From positions 485,252 to 549,251 of the forward strand of contig CAUYUJ010022537.1 in the NCBI GenBank assembly GCA_963575745.1: a stretch of DNA of 64,000 nucleotides, in the 5' to 3' direction. This document shows positions 20,456 through 29,905 of this stretch, one piece after another; the first letter of the stretch is position 1; the number at the start of each line of letters is the position of its first letter. Origin of the DNA: Prorocentrum cordatum (lineage: Eukaryota; Sar; Dinophyceae; Prorocentrales; Prorocentraceae). The notes below the pieces were generated by a model that saw only the letters and a program-made list of their open reading frames with translations, made no database searches and was not told where the DNA came from. A program made the translations under genes and the position numbers.

Positions 20456-20967
20456 CTGTCGGCGTGTTCTTTCCTCGGTTTGTTCCTCCTCAGCCTCACC
20501 CGTTTATTTCTCTGCCTGCTCGTGCTGCTTTGGGAGAGGGACCCGAGAACTGGATATATGGAGGGCGGGCGAGAGCGACCAGGACGAACAGAAGGATGGC
20601 AGGCACAGAATGAGAAGGAAGAGCAGCAGCAGCAGCAGTAGGAACAGGAGGAGACGGATCGGGCACTTGTGCTTGTCGATTCGGCTGCCAGGCTGGGCTG
20701 TCGCCGTCCGCGATGCCAAGGGACCTTATGGCGCAAGTCCAGGCTGGCCTAGCGCGCGAGGGGTCTCGTTGCTGTCCCCACCGCCCCTGCACACAGTCGT
20801 CCCTCGCGCCCGCCCCACCCGCCCTCCCCACCCGGACCCTGCGCCCCTCGCCGTCGTCCTTCCTCTCTCCTGCTCGCCGCCCGCCCGCTGCCGCCGTGGC
20901 GCCCCGCCGTTGCCGCCGAGGCCTGCCAGGGGAGGCCATCGCGAGATTGGCGTTGGAAGCTCTTCGG
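20456..20967. other. No gene recognised
   Basis: Includes a short (AGC)n run at 20622-20638 and a CCGCCC-rich stretch. No domain is visible. Confidence 0.4.
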
Positions 20968-20997
20968 CGAAGGATTGCAACAAAAAAACACAGGATT

Positions 20998-21030
<33 letters not shown>

Positions 21031-21115
21031 GAAGGATTTGTTTGCAATCCAGGGTTTTTTTTTGCAATCCTTGGGTTTTGTTTGCAATCCAGGGTTTTGT
21101 TGTTGCAATCCTTCG
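20968..21115. mobile_element. Foldback element K with internal poly(A)
   Basis: Ends CGAAGGATTGCAACAA and TTGTTGCAATCCTTCG form a 16-bp terminal inverted repeat. GGATTGCAA and TTGCAATCC words repeat inward around a run of about 30 A. Confidence 0.8.
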
Positions 21116-22104
21116 GTCGTGGTTTCGTTGCTTTCTTGGGCCCAGCAGGACTCGTCGATTGCCAATGGCGGCCTCCGAGGGCCGAACGCCGCCGACTGGT
21201 ATCCTGGAGGCCCATCGGGGCATCATGGCAGGCATCTCGGGGTACTTGTCGACCCGATTCGGGCTACGATGACGTCTTCTTGCCAACCTGTCTGTTTCCT
21301 TTGGGCTGTCTCCGTCTTCCGAATCCCGCTGGAAAGAGTAGAGGCGAAACCTGTCGAATGCTAGCTAGCGTGGGCCCCAAACGATGCGTTTCTAGCAACA
21401 GATGTGGTGATTGCGATGTCGTGCAATGTTATGCATTATATGGTGTGCAAGGTCAATCTGTGTTGTGCAACGTGTTGTGTGCAATGTATGTGGTGCAACC
21501 AATGTGGTTTAACCTGTTGTGTTATGTTGGCCCATCTACGTGGTGTGGCTTACGTAGTGCAATTCACCCTGCCGAACTTGAAGTTTTCAACTCCAGTGCT
21601 CGCGCAATTATCCCACCCACCCACCCGCAATTTTGGTATGCAAAATCCATGCGGCAGCGATTGCGATGACTGTTTGGCGTTGGCTGGTGCATCTCTGCGG
21701 CCGCGCTAGCCCGCGCATGTTCGCGTGCGCAGCGGCCGGCTACTTTGGCGTGACCGCCGCGGCCGCTGTGGCGCTGACCGCCGGGGTTTTCCCAGCAGGC
21801 GCTTCAATGCGAACCGGCGACGGGCGCGGTATCATGGCAACGTCGACAACGGTAGACGCCGATGACGGTGATGATGGTGACAACGACGACGGGAAGGCCA
21901 GTGACGGCGCCGTTGGTGTTCACGCCGACGACGATGACGACGGTGACGAGTTCGACGCGCGCGCGGCCGACGCGCGAGAGTGGCCCGCACTACATGATTT
22001 GACGCGGATCGTGCCCTCACCGTACCACGCGCGCAAGGGCGCGCGAAGGATTTCGACATGCTGCGCGGGAGGCCAGATTGGCCGAATTGAACGAATGCTC
22101 CTGT
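21116..22104. other. No gene recognised; TGTGCAA-rich and Asp-rich segments
   Basis: At 21400-21560 the words TGTGCAA, GTGGTG and TGTTGTG dominate. At 21830-21960 one plus frame is Asp-rich because of GACGAC and GATGAC words. Neither looks like a functional gene. Confidence 0.45.
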
Positions 22105-22523
22105 TATCTCTTGCGGCCTTTTGGGGGTCTCTTGGGGCCTCTCGGGGGCCTCTTGGGGGCTTCTTGGGGGCCTCTCCCGGCTTCCAGGGGACCTCTCTGC
22201 ACCTAGAGCTTGACATGCCCGTTCAAGTCCCTCGTCTGGGCCCGCTCTTGGAACCGTCTTGGGAGCCTCCTTGGCCATCTTGGAATCTTCTGGGGCTATC
22301 TTGGAGCCCTCTGGGACCGTTCTGGGCGCTGTTGGAGGCCTCTTGGGCCGTGTTGGGGCGATCCTGAAAACTTCTTGGGCCGTCTTGGAGCGCCGGTAAG
22401 CCCCCCTCGCGGCGAGAACGCCAAAAACCTTCAACCATTGTAGCAAAATCACTACTTTCAGCCTCTGTGGACCCTCTTGGAAGGTCTCTTGGAGGCCTTC
22501 GGGGGCGTCTTGCAGGCGGTTTA
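22105..22523 (+). repeat. CTTGGGGCC satellite, tract 3
   Basis: Variants of CCTCTTGGGGGCC. An AT-richer island near 22400-22460 (GAACGCCAAAAACC, AGCAAAATCACTACTTTC) corresponds to a diverged anchor. It abuts element A, just as tract 62640-62950 abuts element B. Confidence 0.85.
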
Positions 22524-22570
22524 ACTCTAAAGCGAGCTGGGGGACGTCAGGAGTGGAAGCGAGCGTGCGC

Positions 22571-22592
22571 CCGCGGCCGCCTTGGCTCAAAG
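22571..22592 (+). other. Spliced-leader-like word near the 5' end of element A
   Basis: CCGCGGCCGCCTTGGCTCAA, followed by AG, matches the remembered dinoflagellate leader at all but five positions, and all five are transitions, plus one inserted A. Element B has CCGTGGCCGCTTGGGCTCAA at the same place, with three transitions and one transversion. Both lie about 45 bp inside the element, which weakens the case for a simple retrocopy end. Confidence 0.35.
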
Positions 22593-22613
22593 CGGCCAGC
22601 CGCCCAGATTTGA

Positions 22614-23402
22614 TTGTGCCTCACCGCGAGGCACACTATCGCTATTGATGCTAAAAGGCATCCCCTTTTACTTGACATGGCATCCCCTCTTGAATTGGGA
22701 CTATCGCTACTACGATACAGCCGAGCTGGAGCTCGGCTGCGCCTGAGGCGAAGCTGTTGGCGGGGCCTCCCAGCCCCCTTCAAACTTGGTAGCGGAGCTG
22801 GCCTATGGTGGTCAGCTCTAGCTCTACTCCTCACCATCCACGGCACTATCTGGTGGACTACAGTTACGGTGGAACATCAGGGTGCAGTGGCATTGCGCGG
22901 AGGAGTGTACATAGATACGCAGTACCGCAAGGAAGCTTGCAGCGACACCTCTGCCCCAGCGGAGGTCTCTTACTCATATTCTACACCCCTGCGCTCTTGC
23001 ACTCCTGAAGTCCACCCACCTACTCAAATTGGAAATTTCTTCGAAGGTATAGTGCATGTAAACATGCGATATGATATACTGCCGCCTCCGACCCCACGCA
23101 TACTTACGACGACAAAACACGAGTCTCCACCGACTACACCCGACTACGACCTACGAGGCCGTTGGATTGGGGTTATTACCTTTGGGTTCATATGGGTCGC
23201 TTTTGGATGTGCGGTGGGACATATGTGGGGCGGAGACGACATTAGGACGACCGGCCCTCATTGGGATCCTGCCGGTCAAGTACCATTTCGCGAGTTTGTC
23301 CGCGAGGTACACGCGTGGATCAACGTGACCACAGGTAACATGACGCCCTCCCAACGGCCGCCGCACTCCAGCGCGGACTTGGAAGGCTCGCGCGGACCAT
23401 AG
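22614..23402 (+). pseudogene. Element A 5' frame leading into gag N-terminus
   Basis: A 262-codon frame with two hydrophobic stretches (LWWSALALLLTIHGTIWW and WIGVITFGFIWVAFGCAVGH) followed by GPHWDPAGQVPFREFVREVH and AWINVTTG. The second part resembles the start of gag-like proteins in dinoflagellate copia-type elements (from memory). A different frame is also conserved with element B upstream (YRYYDTAELEL and PSNLVAELAYGG), so which frame is coding before about 23200 is not settled. It leaves the gag frame near 23357, where one base is missing compared with element B. Confidence 0.5.
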
Positions 23403-23404
23403 CC

Positions 23405-24480
23405 ATGAGAGCCCCCCCAGCAGTCATCAATTTTGGTGTCGATATGGGGGGTCTCCACACCGACGGCGTCACCTACAATATGTTACTCTTAAGTGCGAAG
23501 TTCGAGAACCAAGAAGAGGAACGCCCACTCAACTCTGGCACGGCTCTCATCGACTTTCGTGTCCACGCGGGAGAACTAATCGACCAGTCGTTAGCACGGT
23601 TCGAGGTAGCCCGCTACGAAGCAGAAGCCGCCGGCTTCAACATCCCCAACTTCCGGATATTAGCAGTAATATTATTCAGAGCTCTGGGAGCGGGGACGTC
23701 GCGGGCACAGCAACTCCTGCAGCCTCTGAACCACCATATGCCGAGGGACCAAGCACAATTTGATGTTCTCCTCGAACGTATGAGGTCATATGCTCACACT
23801 GGGTAGTCGAAGGCCAAACTGTCAGATTGGATTGGGCCCCAAGGGCCAATCTGGCCTGGCCAAGCTGGACGATTTGGGTGATTCGCCAGACTGGATTCGC
23901 GTTGGCCCCCTCGCCAGATTGCCCCCGTTTGCCAGGTTGGGCCTGCCAGATTGGCGCCAGATTGGCTTCGACTACCCAGTCACATAGCTGAGAGAACCCC
24001 TGGCAATATCGGTGGTATTTTTAGTCACGGTCACCGAACCGAGACCTTCCATACAGAGGCCAACGCGGGGCAACCTGCTAACAACGTCGGGAACGATGAT
24101 ATGCCGCCGACCAGACCATTACATTATTGGCCCAGAATGGCGGCACGGCCTCGGGGTCTCAAGACCCCTGGGCCAGATCTAGGGACCACCCGACGCTGTT
24201 TCCCTTGTGCAAGTTATGACCCTACTCGTCTCTGCGGGGCAACCCGCCGAGTCCGACCTCGCCTCCGGCGCCGATGCCGATGCGTCTTCTGATGGTGAAA
24301 CTACCGCGCTGGACTACTCTGATATGCCTACATACCTTACTGAAGAGCAGCAAGCTCAGTGGTTATTTTTCTGCCATCAAAGACACAAGCGTCGTTGGCG
24401 GAGATTCATGAAGAAACCAGTCAGAAGGGCAAGGCGCATGGCACGGCGGACACCCAAAGGAAGAAGGCACGGGTCGAAGT
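23405..24480 (+). pseudogene. Gag-like capsid region of element A, interrupted by MITE-B
   Basis: The frame reads INFGVDMGGLHTDGVTYNML, IDFRVHAGELIDQSLARFEV, ILAVILFRALGAGTSRAQQL and LLERMRSYAH, then hits MITE-B (23799-23979). After it the same frame resumes with HIAERTPGNIGGIFSHGH. It later shifts by one base to LDYSDMPTYLTEEQQAQWLF and the basic KRRWRRFMKKPVRRARRMAR. Such helical text followed by an Arg-rich tail before a zinc knuckle is the usual layout of a copia-type gag, which packages element RNA. Deleting MITE-B plus one target copy joins the two halves exactly. The frame shift near 24200 shows independent decay. Confidence 0.65.
23799..23979. mobile_element. MITE-B, copy 2, inserted in gag
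   Basis: Ends CTGGGTAGTCGAAGG and CTTCGACTACCCAG. TCACA at 23794-23798 is repeated at 23980-23984, a clean 5-bp target-site duplication. The insertion plus duplication is 186 bp, a multiple of three. A GT at 23803 (CTGG|GTAGTC) and the terminal AG (CCCAG|TCACA) could act as splice sites; splicing there would leave nine extra bases, in frame. Confidence 0.95.
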
Positions 24481-24564
24481 AAAGGCAAAGGTAAGCGTCG
24501 GCGACTATAAGGTAGAGGCATACTAACATTCCTAGCATCTTTCACTGGGCCCCAGTACGAAGAC

Positions 24565-24845
24565 ATGTTTTTAGGTGCTGGCAGGAACCGTAGGCACACA
24601 TCAGGTAAAGGGAAAGGGCGACGAGGGAATCCAGAGGATGCCAACGGTAAAACCATGGAGTGCGACACGCGCCACAGCGCACAACATTTCCGACGCAAAT
24701 GTCCCCGAGACGATGGAAGAGGTAGGGGTCCGTCAATACATTTGGCCCGATCGGACTCCGACATGCAGCGCGTCGACTGGGAGTCGCTGGCGGCTCAGCC
24801 GCAGTCATTCATTTCATGGCTGCCAGGTATTTGTGCGCCAGCATG
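24565..24845 (+). pseudogene. Damaged CCHC zinc knuckle of element A
   Basis: The frame reads GKGKGRRGNPEDANGKTMEC and continues DTRHSAQHFRRKCP. The spacing C-x2-R-x4-H-x4-C is that of a retroviral-type zinc knuckle (C-x2-C-x4-H-x4-C) with the second Cys replaced by Arg, a TGC to CGC transition. The Gly/Lys-rich lead-in is normal for gag nucleocapsid, which binds RNA. With one zinc ligand lost it is unlikely to fold. Beyond the knuckle the frame is mixed (RVDWESLAAQPQSFISWL) before the next frame change. Confidence 0.65.
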
Positions 24846-27100
24846 AACCTCGAGAATTACGCTGGCGACCTGTTCGAAGAGGTGTTCACAGGCCACAGCG
24901 ATATCGACTTGGCAGAGTGGCTGGGTATACCCATCGCGAGGCAACCTGCAGATATCGAGTTCGTCGAGCACTTCCACGCGCCCGTCGAAGGCGATGTCGG
25001 CATGGCGGGGGCACCCGCGGACTCTGGATCCACCATTCCTGCAGCGGATGGAGAAGTACATGCCGCGCTTTATCCTCGGGCGATTGGAAGTCCGACAAAC
25101 GCGGAATCAATCGATGATGATTCTTTGCGGGGAAGCCCGTGACGCTGGTGACCTATCTGAACGTGTTCAATATGAGCTTGGACATAATCAAGAATGTCCG
25201 TATACTTTTGTTGCGTCAGACCGGCCCGCTAGCAGTCCGAGGCAATCGCCGAGCAGCGTGCCCTTCATAAGGAAGAAGAAATATCACGACGATCCAAGTA
25301 TTTCGCCAATGGGCGACGACGACGACGACGAACGGGAAGATGATGACCGCATGGTACGTCGCGGTCGAGCTCCTAATTCCTCGCCGGATCGGGTGCGAGC
25401 CCGCTCCAGCGGCGCTCGCTCGAGCGGCGTTCAGCGCCCTCACCCCCCCGAGGCGGGAACTTCAAGTGGCCCGCCGGGGAAGGCGCCATGGGCGCACGCC
25501 CCCCCAAGGAGGGAACGCCCGCGGGGAAACCCGCCTCAAGGCGATCAACATCGAGAAGAAGAATATCCAGAAGGCCAACACAGCGTTTAGAGGGTTGGAA
25601 CCAATCTGAATTGGTTCGTCAGTACATGCCCGCCGAAACGATGCAGTACTGGTTGGACCAAGGCTGGACTGACCATCGCATCCGACGCTGGCATCCCCTT
25701 CGTCGAGCTAAACGAAATGACGCTGGCCAAATCACTCGCTCGAAGAAGGGGCAGACCAAATCCCAGGAAAAGATGATTGTGCGTGATCACAAAAGGGCCA
25801 TTATCGAGGATCGGAAGCGTTGCAGAGGCGCTTGCTGTACATGCCCTACATTTGCCGATGACAGACCTGGCTGTCCCGTGAGACGCCCATCAGGAAGCCC
25901 GAATTTCAGACAAACTTCATGGGTTTGGTCACATGGAGATGGTGAGGGGTGCTGTACTGACCCCAATAAAAACTCTGCGATAAGCAGCTGGCGGAGAGGG
26001 ATTACCTCCCTGCTACCACTACAGAGATTGTACCAACAAATGTTATTTGGCACAACTTGGCACCTACTCACTATCTGGCGCAGTTCAACCGAGAATGGCA
26101 CGCAGGGAAACCTGCTGATCACAAGTCAGAGGAAGAGAGCCAACCCGAAGTTTATGAAGTTGAAGCAGAAGATGATTCAATGGCTGAAGAAGTTGATTCT
26201 ACGGAAGCTGCCCTTGGCGACGGTGAATCAAGCGATTCGGGTATCACGGACAATACAGTGACACTGATACTCCGATCGACCTTGATTACGACGTTACGAG
26301 AGACATGGAGTTTTCTTCTGGAAGGGGGGTCGTTTACCGTGCTCACGGCGCGGGCTGGATCACTATTTTCATAACCGAACGACGTAGTGCAGATACGTAC
26401 TTACTTGGCGGAAAACACAAAGGTGGAAAACACAAAGTTCCGATTGAGAATATGGCTCTCAGGAGGCCATTTGGTGGCGATCTGAATCCTGACCGGGGCC
26501 CCATAAAGCGTCATCGGCGGTTTTCTTCAGGGGCACCGGCAGGAGCTGCGGCAAAGGCAGCGCCTAAGCCGAAGCCAGAAACGACCGAACTTCCTTCGTC
26601 TTCTGATTATGATTCTGATTCTGGCTCAATAAGTCCATCTCTCGGCCCCGATCACCCTAAGCCCAAGAAGGAGAAGCGCAAGAGCCCAGGCGACGATCCT
26701 AACCCTGGGGACAGCAAGAATGCGCGGGGCAACCCGCTGAACAACACGCTGATCGACAACGATCCACGACTACTACAACACCAAGGAGAGGAAGCACCAG
26801 GGCTTCGATATCAGTACTTCGCAAGGAACCCCAAGGACTCCCAGAGGTTCTGTCGGCGCTGCCGCATCGGCTGCGAGCGCGGCAACGTTTGCAGCGCCAG
26901 CGCAAAAGGCTGCTCCACGGTCTGCGGGGCAACCTGCTCAGAGTTCTGCGGGGCAACCTGCTCACGCCCCAGCAGCGCGCCCTGCCCCTGCGCTGGAGGT
27001 GCCACCGGAGTGTAAGGGCTACTGGGACAGGATGCGCACGGGCAACCGCATGAAGACTAATCCAGCATATAATCTGCGAAATGATGATGGAGGGATCGCT
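24846..27100 (+). pseudogene. Middle region of element A, function unrecognised
   Basis: Coherent stretches appear in alternating frames: LFEEVFTGHSDIDLAEWLGI; PFLQRMEKYMPRFILGRLEV; after the hairpin at 25127, VTLVTYLNVFNMSLDIIKNV and RILLLRQTGPLAVRGN; then ELVRQYMPAETMQYWLDQGW; an acidic segment near 26150-26230; a Ser/Asp-rich and Lys-rich segment near 26590-26700; and an Ala/Pro-rich linker with two AGQPA repeats near 26930. I recognise no protease, integrase or polymerase motif. At least four frame changes are needed to read it through. Confidence 0.45.
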
Positions 27101-27102
27101 GC

Positions 27103-28281
27103 ATGGTGGTGCAATCCAACATCGTGGACACTGCTGCCCATTCAGACGAAAGTGCACGCGCACGCCAAACAGCGCGCCACATCCGGCGGACACGCCCCGC
27201 CCTCGCGTTGGAGACGGAAAGGGAATATTTGAAGAACACCCTCACCACGGACAACGTTCGTAGACCGAAGCTTCCGCATGGCGAACAACGCGAGGTGTCT
27301 GAGTGGTTGACAACCGCCCTCCGTCACAAACCATTTCGCAATGGTCACTTGTCAGATAGATTCATGCGCGAGGTTGCGACCTATGACGAGTTCGACGGTT
27401 GGGCCGATTTATCGCAGTTCCTCAATACATGGCCTGCAGAAGGATGCGAAAGGTATCACTCCAATCATCTTGACACGGCTTGCCGCCTGTTCAAACATCG
27501 TCACTGGGCGTGCCAGGCCGATGCTGTCTTGGAACTTATCGGCATGATAGATGAGTCCATAATGAAAAATAACAGGCTTCATATCAAGAGTGAGGTATGC
27601 TGACATGACCTACGACACTTCATCCGCCTGGCTAACGGGCACAGCAGCCCTGGTATCAGGTGCCCAGAATCGTTATATTTGAGGATCACTGGCTTGTCAG
27701 CACCTGGGGCGCCTCGGTACTTCATTCATGGAACTCAATGGGAGAATATGCCGAGTATTCTCAGCATTGGTTTATCTTGTCGCGCCGACGACACCAGTAA
27801 GAAGAGGGGCAGGCAGTTTGTACATGGATGTCCATACCTTCCTGGTGACAATAGAATCCAATCTGGTTTACTCATGGATTTGGAGGCCCTGATCCTGGTC
27901 AGCCTGAAGAACCTGATTCGGGACAATATTCCAGTGTGGCGTCCGGCGAACGACATTGTCATGACAGCAGGCCGCAATGGCAGAATCCCTCCTACTCACA
28001 TCGCCCAGTCGATCGGGATTTTGCCAAATCATATGTGTAAGTACAATAGTGTGGGACAGATATGGATAAATTCCGTATATTTGAAGGACGACAACCAACC
28101 GTACACGGGTACTGGAATTGATGATATGTACGAGACTCGCAATGATGCATCATCTTCGAGGAATCGGTTTATTCCAGATACCCCCATACAACTAGAAGTG
28201 CCCCGGGCCACGTCCGATTGTATTCTCACACGTGCTCATGATGAACGCATGCCATGCGGGGGCCCCTGCAGGGGGATCTGA
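27103..28281 (+). pseudogene. Tpt1/KptA-like RNA 2'-phosphotransferase domain
   Basis: One frame with a single internal TGA (27601-27603). Before it: SEWLTTALRHKPFRNG (the N-terminal RH motif, Arg 27322, His 27325) and FDGWADLSQFL. After it: HFIRLANGHS (27616-27645, the IRAxxGHS motif), YFIHGTQWENMPSILSIGL (HGT at 27727), GRQFVHGCPYLPGDNRIQSG, then PANDIVMTAGRNGRIPP. Tpt1 removes the 2'-phosphate left at splice junctions by fungal/plant-type tRNA ligation, using NAD. As I recall, the catalytic set is R-H-R-R; the first three are here, but the last, in SGMR, is replaced (SGLL). Length and motif order fit the family. Host genes of this family exist, so capture by the element is an inference. 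Confidence 0.7.
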
Positions 28282-28642
28282 TGGATCTTGGATACAGGCA
28301 CCGAGCGCTGATGTTACAGGTGTTACGCCAAGTGGTATTACGCCTACTGACACGTTGTATGCTAACGACCCGTGGCGCGCCCAGGTTCAACAATTGCCAG
28401 TACCTGCAGGGCAACCTGCTTCGTTCGCTCCTGTGAGCAGAGCCACTACACCATTTGGTACCTCACATAGTGCTTGGAGCAACAACAGTCTGCAGGCGAG
28501 GCTCCAAAGTATTCGTATGGATCCGCGGCTCTATTTGGTTGAGAGGCGGGGCCATGTGGTCCGTAAGTCCCTTGGGGCCTTGTGTCCGCTCACCCTGGGG
28601 TACAAACCCAGTTGCACACGCCATCCGATTCGGCAGGGGTGA
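28232..28642 (+). pseudogene. C-terminal tail of element A
   Basis: A Ser/Thr/Pro-rich frame that overlaps the Tpt1 frame end, with LYANDPWRAQVQQLPVPAGQ, the last hairpin (28406-28419), and TTPFGTSHSAWSNNSLQARL. It ends at a stop near 28640. No domain is recognised. Confidence 0.4.
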
Positions 28643-29524
28643 CGGTCGGGAAGTACTGCGCGGTGACGCGGTGAACCGGCTGTCCTCCTACGCACCACGC
28701 CGTTTCGGTTGGGCAGCGAGTCGCTGAGCGACGAGGTGTTTGCCTTTCTCCTGACCGTCGGTGCTGGCGCCTGCGGGCCCCTTCTTCCTGCCTGGGAGGC
28801 CGAGGGTGACGGTTGAGCCTCGTTCGCCGTTCGTTCTCATGACACTCCTCCTTCTCCTTCTCCGCCTTCTCCTTTTCCTCCTCGTCCTCCTCCTCCTCCT
28901 CCTCCTCCTCCTCCCCTCTCTTTGTCATTGTGTTTCCGCTCCGTCCTGGCTCCTCGGCTTCCACCTTTACCCCGCCTCGATGTTGTGGATCCATCTGACG
29001 TATCCGTGGTCGTCCCCCCTGCTTCTTTCGGCGTAGAAGGCTGCGGTTGCCCCAGTCCCTCCTTGCCTTCGTATCCCTTTCCCCCCCCTCCCTCTCTCCC
29101 TCCCTCCCCCGTCGTTCCGTTGGCTCGGAGCAGGGAGGGGGAATGGAGATTGGTGGTGGAGCGTGCGAACGCCCAGTTCACACAGTTCGGTTTGTCGACG
29201 TACGATAGCTTTTGTCTTGGGAGGGCGGGCTCGGGACCATGCAGGCTCCCAGCTCGCAGCTCCCCGTCCGCTGCTTAGTTGTTGGGCAACGTTTGCTCCC
29301 TGCACGCCCCCTTTTCATCGCCAAGGCCCACTGAGGGGCGCCCCAGGCAGGTTTCAGGCGAAGCGCCGAGGCCATACCTACATCCATACCCATGCACAGG
29401 GGCAGTTCGAAGGTGTTTCCCCAACCATCCTATGGTTTTGGGTCCCCGTTTTGCAGAGATGGGCACCGCGTCCTCCTCTGTGTTTTTCTCCTCCCCCCCT
29501 TCCTCCTTCATCCCATTCCCGCCC
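28643..29524. other. No gene recognised; (TCC)n at 28846-28915
   Basis: A (CTC/TCC)n array lies at 28846-28915 and CCCTCC-rich sequence follows to about 29110. The 3' end of element A probably lies before the array. Confidence 0.5.
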
Positions 29525-29905
29525 CTCCCCTCACACGTTTCGTTGCCCCGTGAGGAGCTCCACCCAAGGTCCCAATGGCACCGTACCACCCCTCACACGC
29601 TTCGTGGCCCCATAGAGAGCTTCACCTGGGGTCCCAGTGGCGCCGTCCGCATGGTGGCTGCTCCACCGACGGTCCCAGTGGCTACGTTCGCATGCGCCCA
29701 CCGCACCTATTCGGCACACCCCTCACACGCTTCGTGGCGCAATAGGGAATTCAACCGACTGCCCCAATGGCTGCTTTCGCATGCGCCCGCCGCACAATGT
29801 TTGGCACACCCCTAGCAGGTTTCGTGGTCCTATTGGGAGCTCTTCCGAATGCGTTGCATACAACGACGGTGCTCACAACTGCACACGGCTGAGTCCTTCG
29901 CCAGC
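29525..29905 (+). repeat. 90-bp satellite family, block 4, with tail remnant
   Basis: Four diverged units (CCCCTCACACG-TTCGT, CCCAATGGC, TTCGCATGCGCC). The end near 29890 (GAGTCCTTCGCCAGCTTA) matches the tail module of the other blocks. Confidence 0.75.

Larger units (their letters stand above)
24065..28419 (+). repeat. Ten dispersed 14-nt hairpins, mostly GNRA-looped
   Basis: Copies at 24065-24078, 24234-24247, 24936-24949, 25127-25140, 25521-25534, 26102-26115, 26724-26737, 26924-26937, 26948-26961 and 28406-28419. The form is GCRGG-GNAA-CCYGC: a 5-bp stem closed by GCAA or GAAA. The middle pair is G-C (24234, 25127, 25521, 26724), A-T (26102, 28406) or G-T (24065, 26924, 26948). The copy at 24936 has a broken stem and the one at 25127 has loop GAAG. 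In one frame each encodes A-G-Q/K-P-A/V or a close variant. I found no further clear copies outside element A by eye. Confidence 0.8.
22524..28640 (+). mobile_element. Element A: gag-like retroelement carrying a Tpt1-like domain
   Basis: The left boundary is taken from alignment with element B (62980): both begin ACTCTAAAG and GAGCTGGG after a CTTGGGGCC tract. The right boundary is approximate. In order it holds a spliced-leader-like word, a 5' frame, a gag-like region split by MITE-B, a damaged CCHC knuckle, a low-complexity acidic/basic middle with many frame changes, a Tpt1/KptA-like domain and a short tail. I see no YXDD reverse transcriptase box, integrase or RNase H motif and no paired LTR, so it is either a non-autonomous element or the remnant of a larger one. 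It has several frame changes and stops and is probably dead. Confidence 0.75.

Noticed and set aside
24489-24536. Possible short intron: GTAAGC, TACTAAC and CCTAG
   Set aside because: One frame reads through the segment into FTGPQYEDMFLG, as expected for gag, so the branch-point-like word is probably coding sequence.
25440-25500. Additional GNRA hairpin near GGCGGGAACTTC and CCGCCGGGGAAGGCG
   Set aside because: The arms do not pair to five bases in the family pattern, so they were not counted.
28846-28915. TCC/GGA arrays as acidic or Leu/Ser-rich protein domains
   Set aside because: Poly-Glu, poly-Leu and poly-Ser frames follow directly from triplet microsatellites on either strand.
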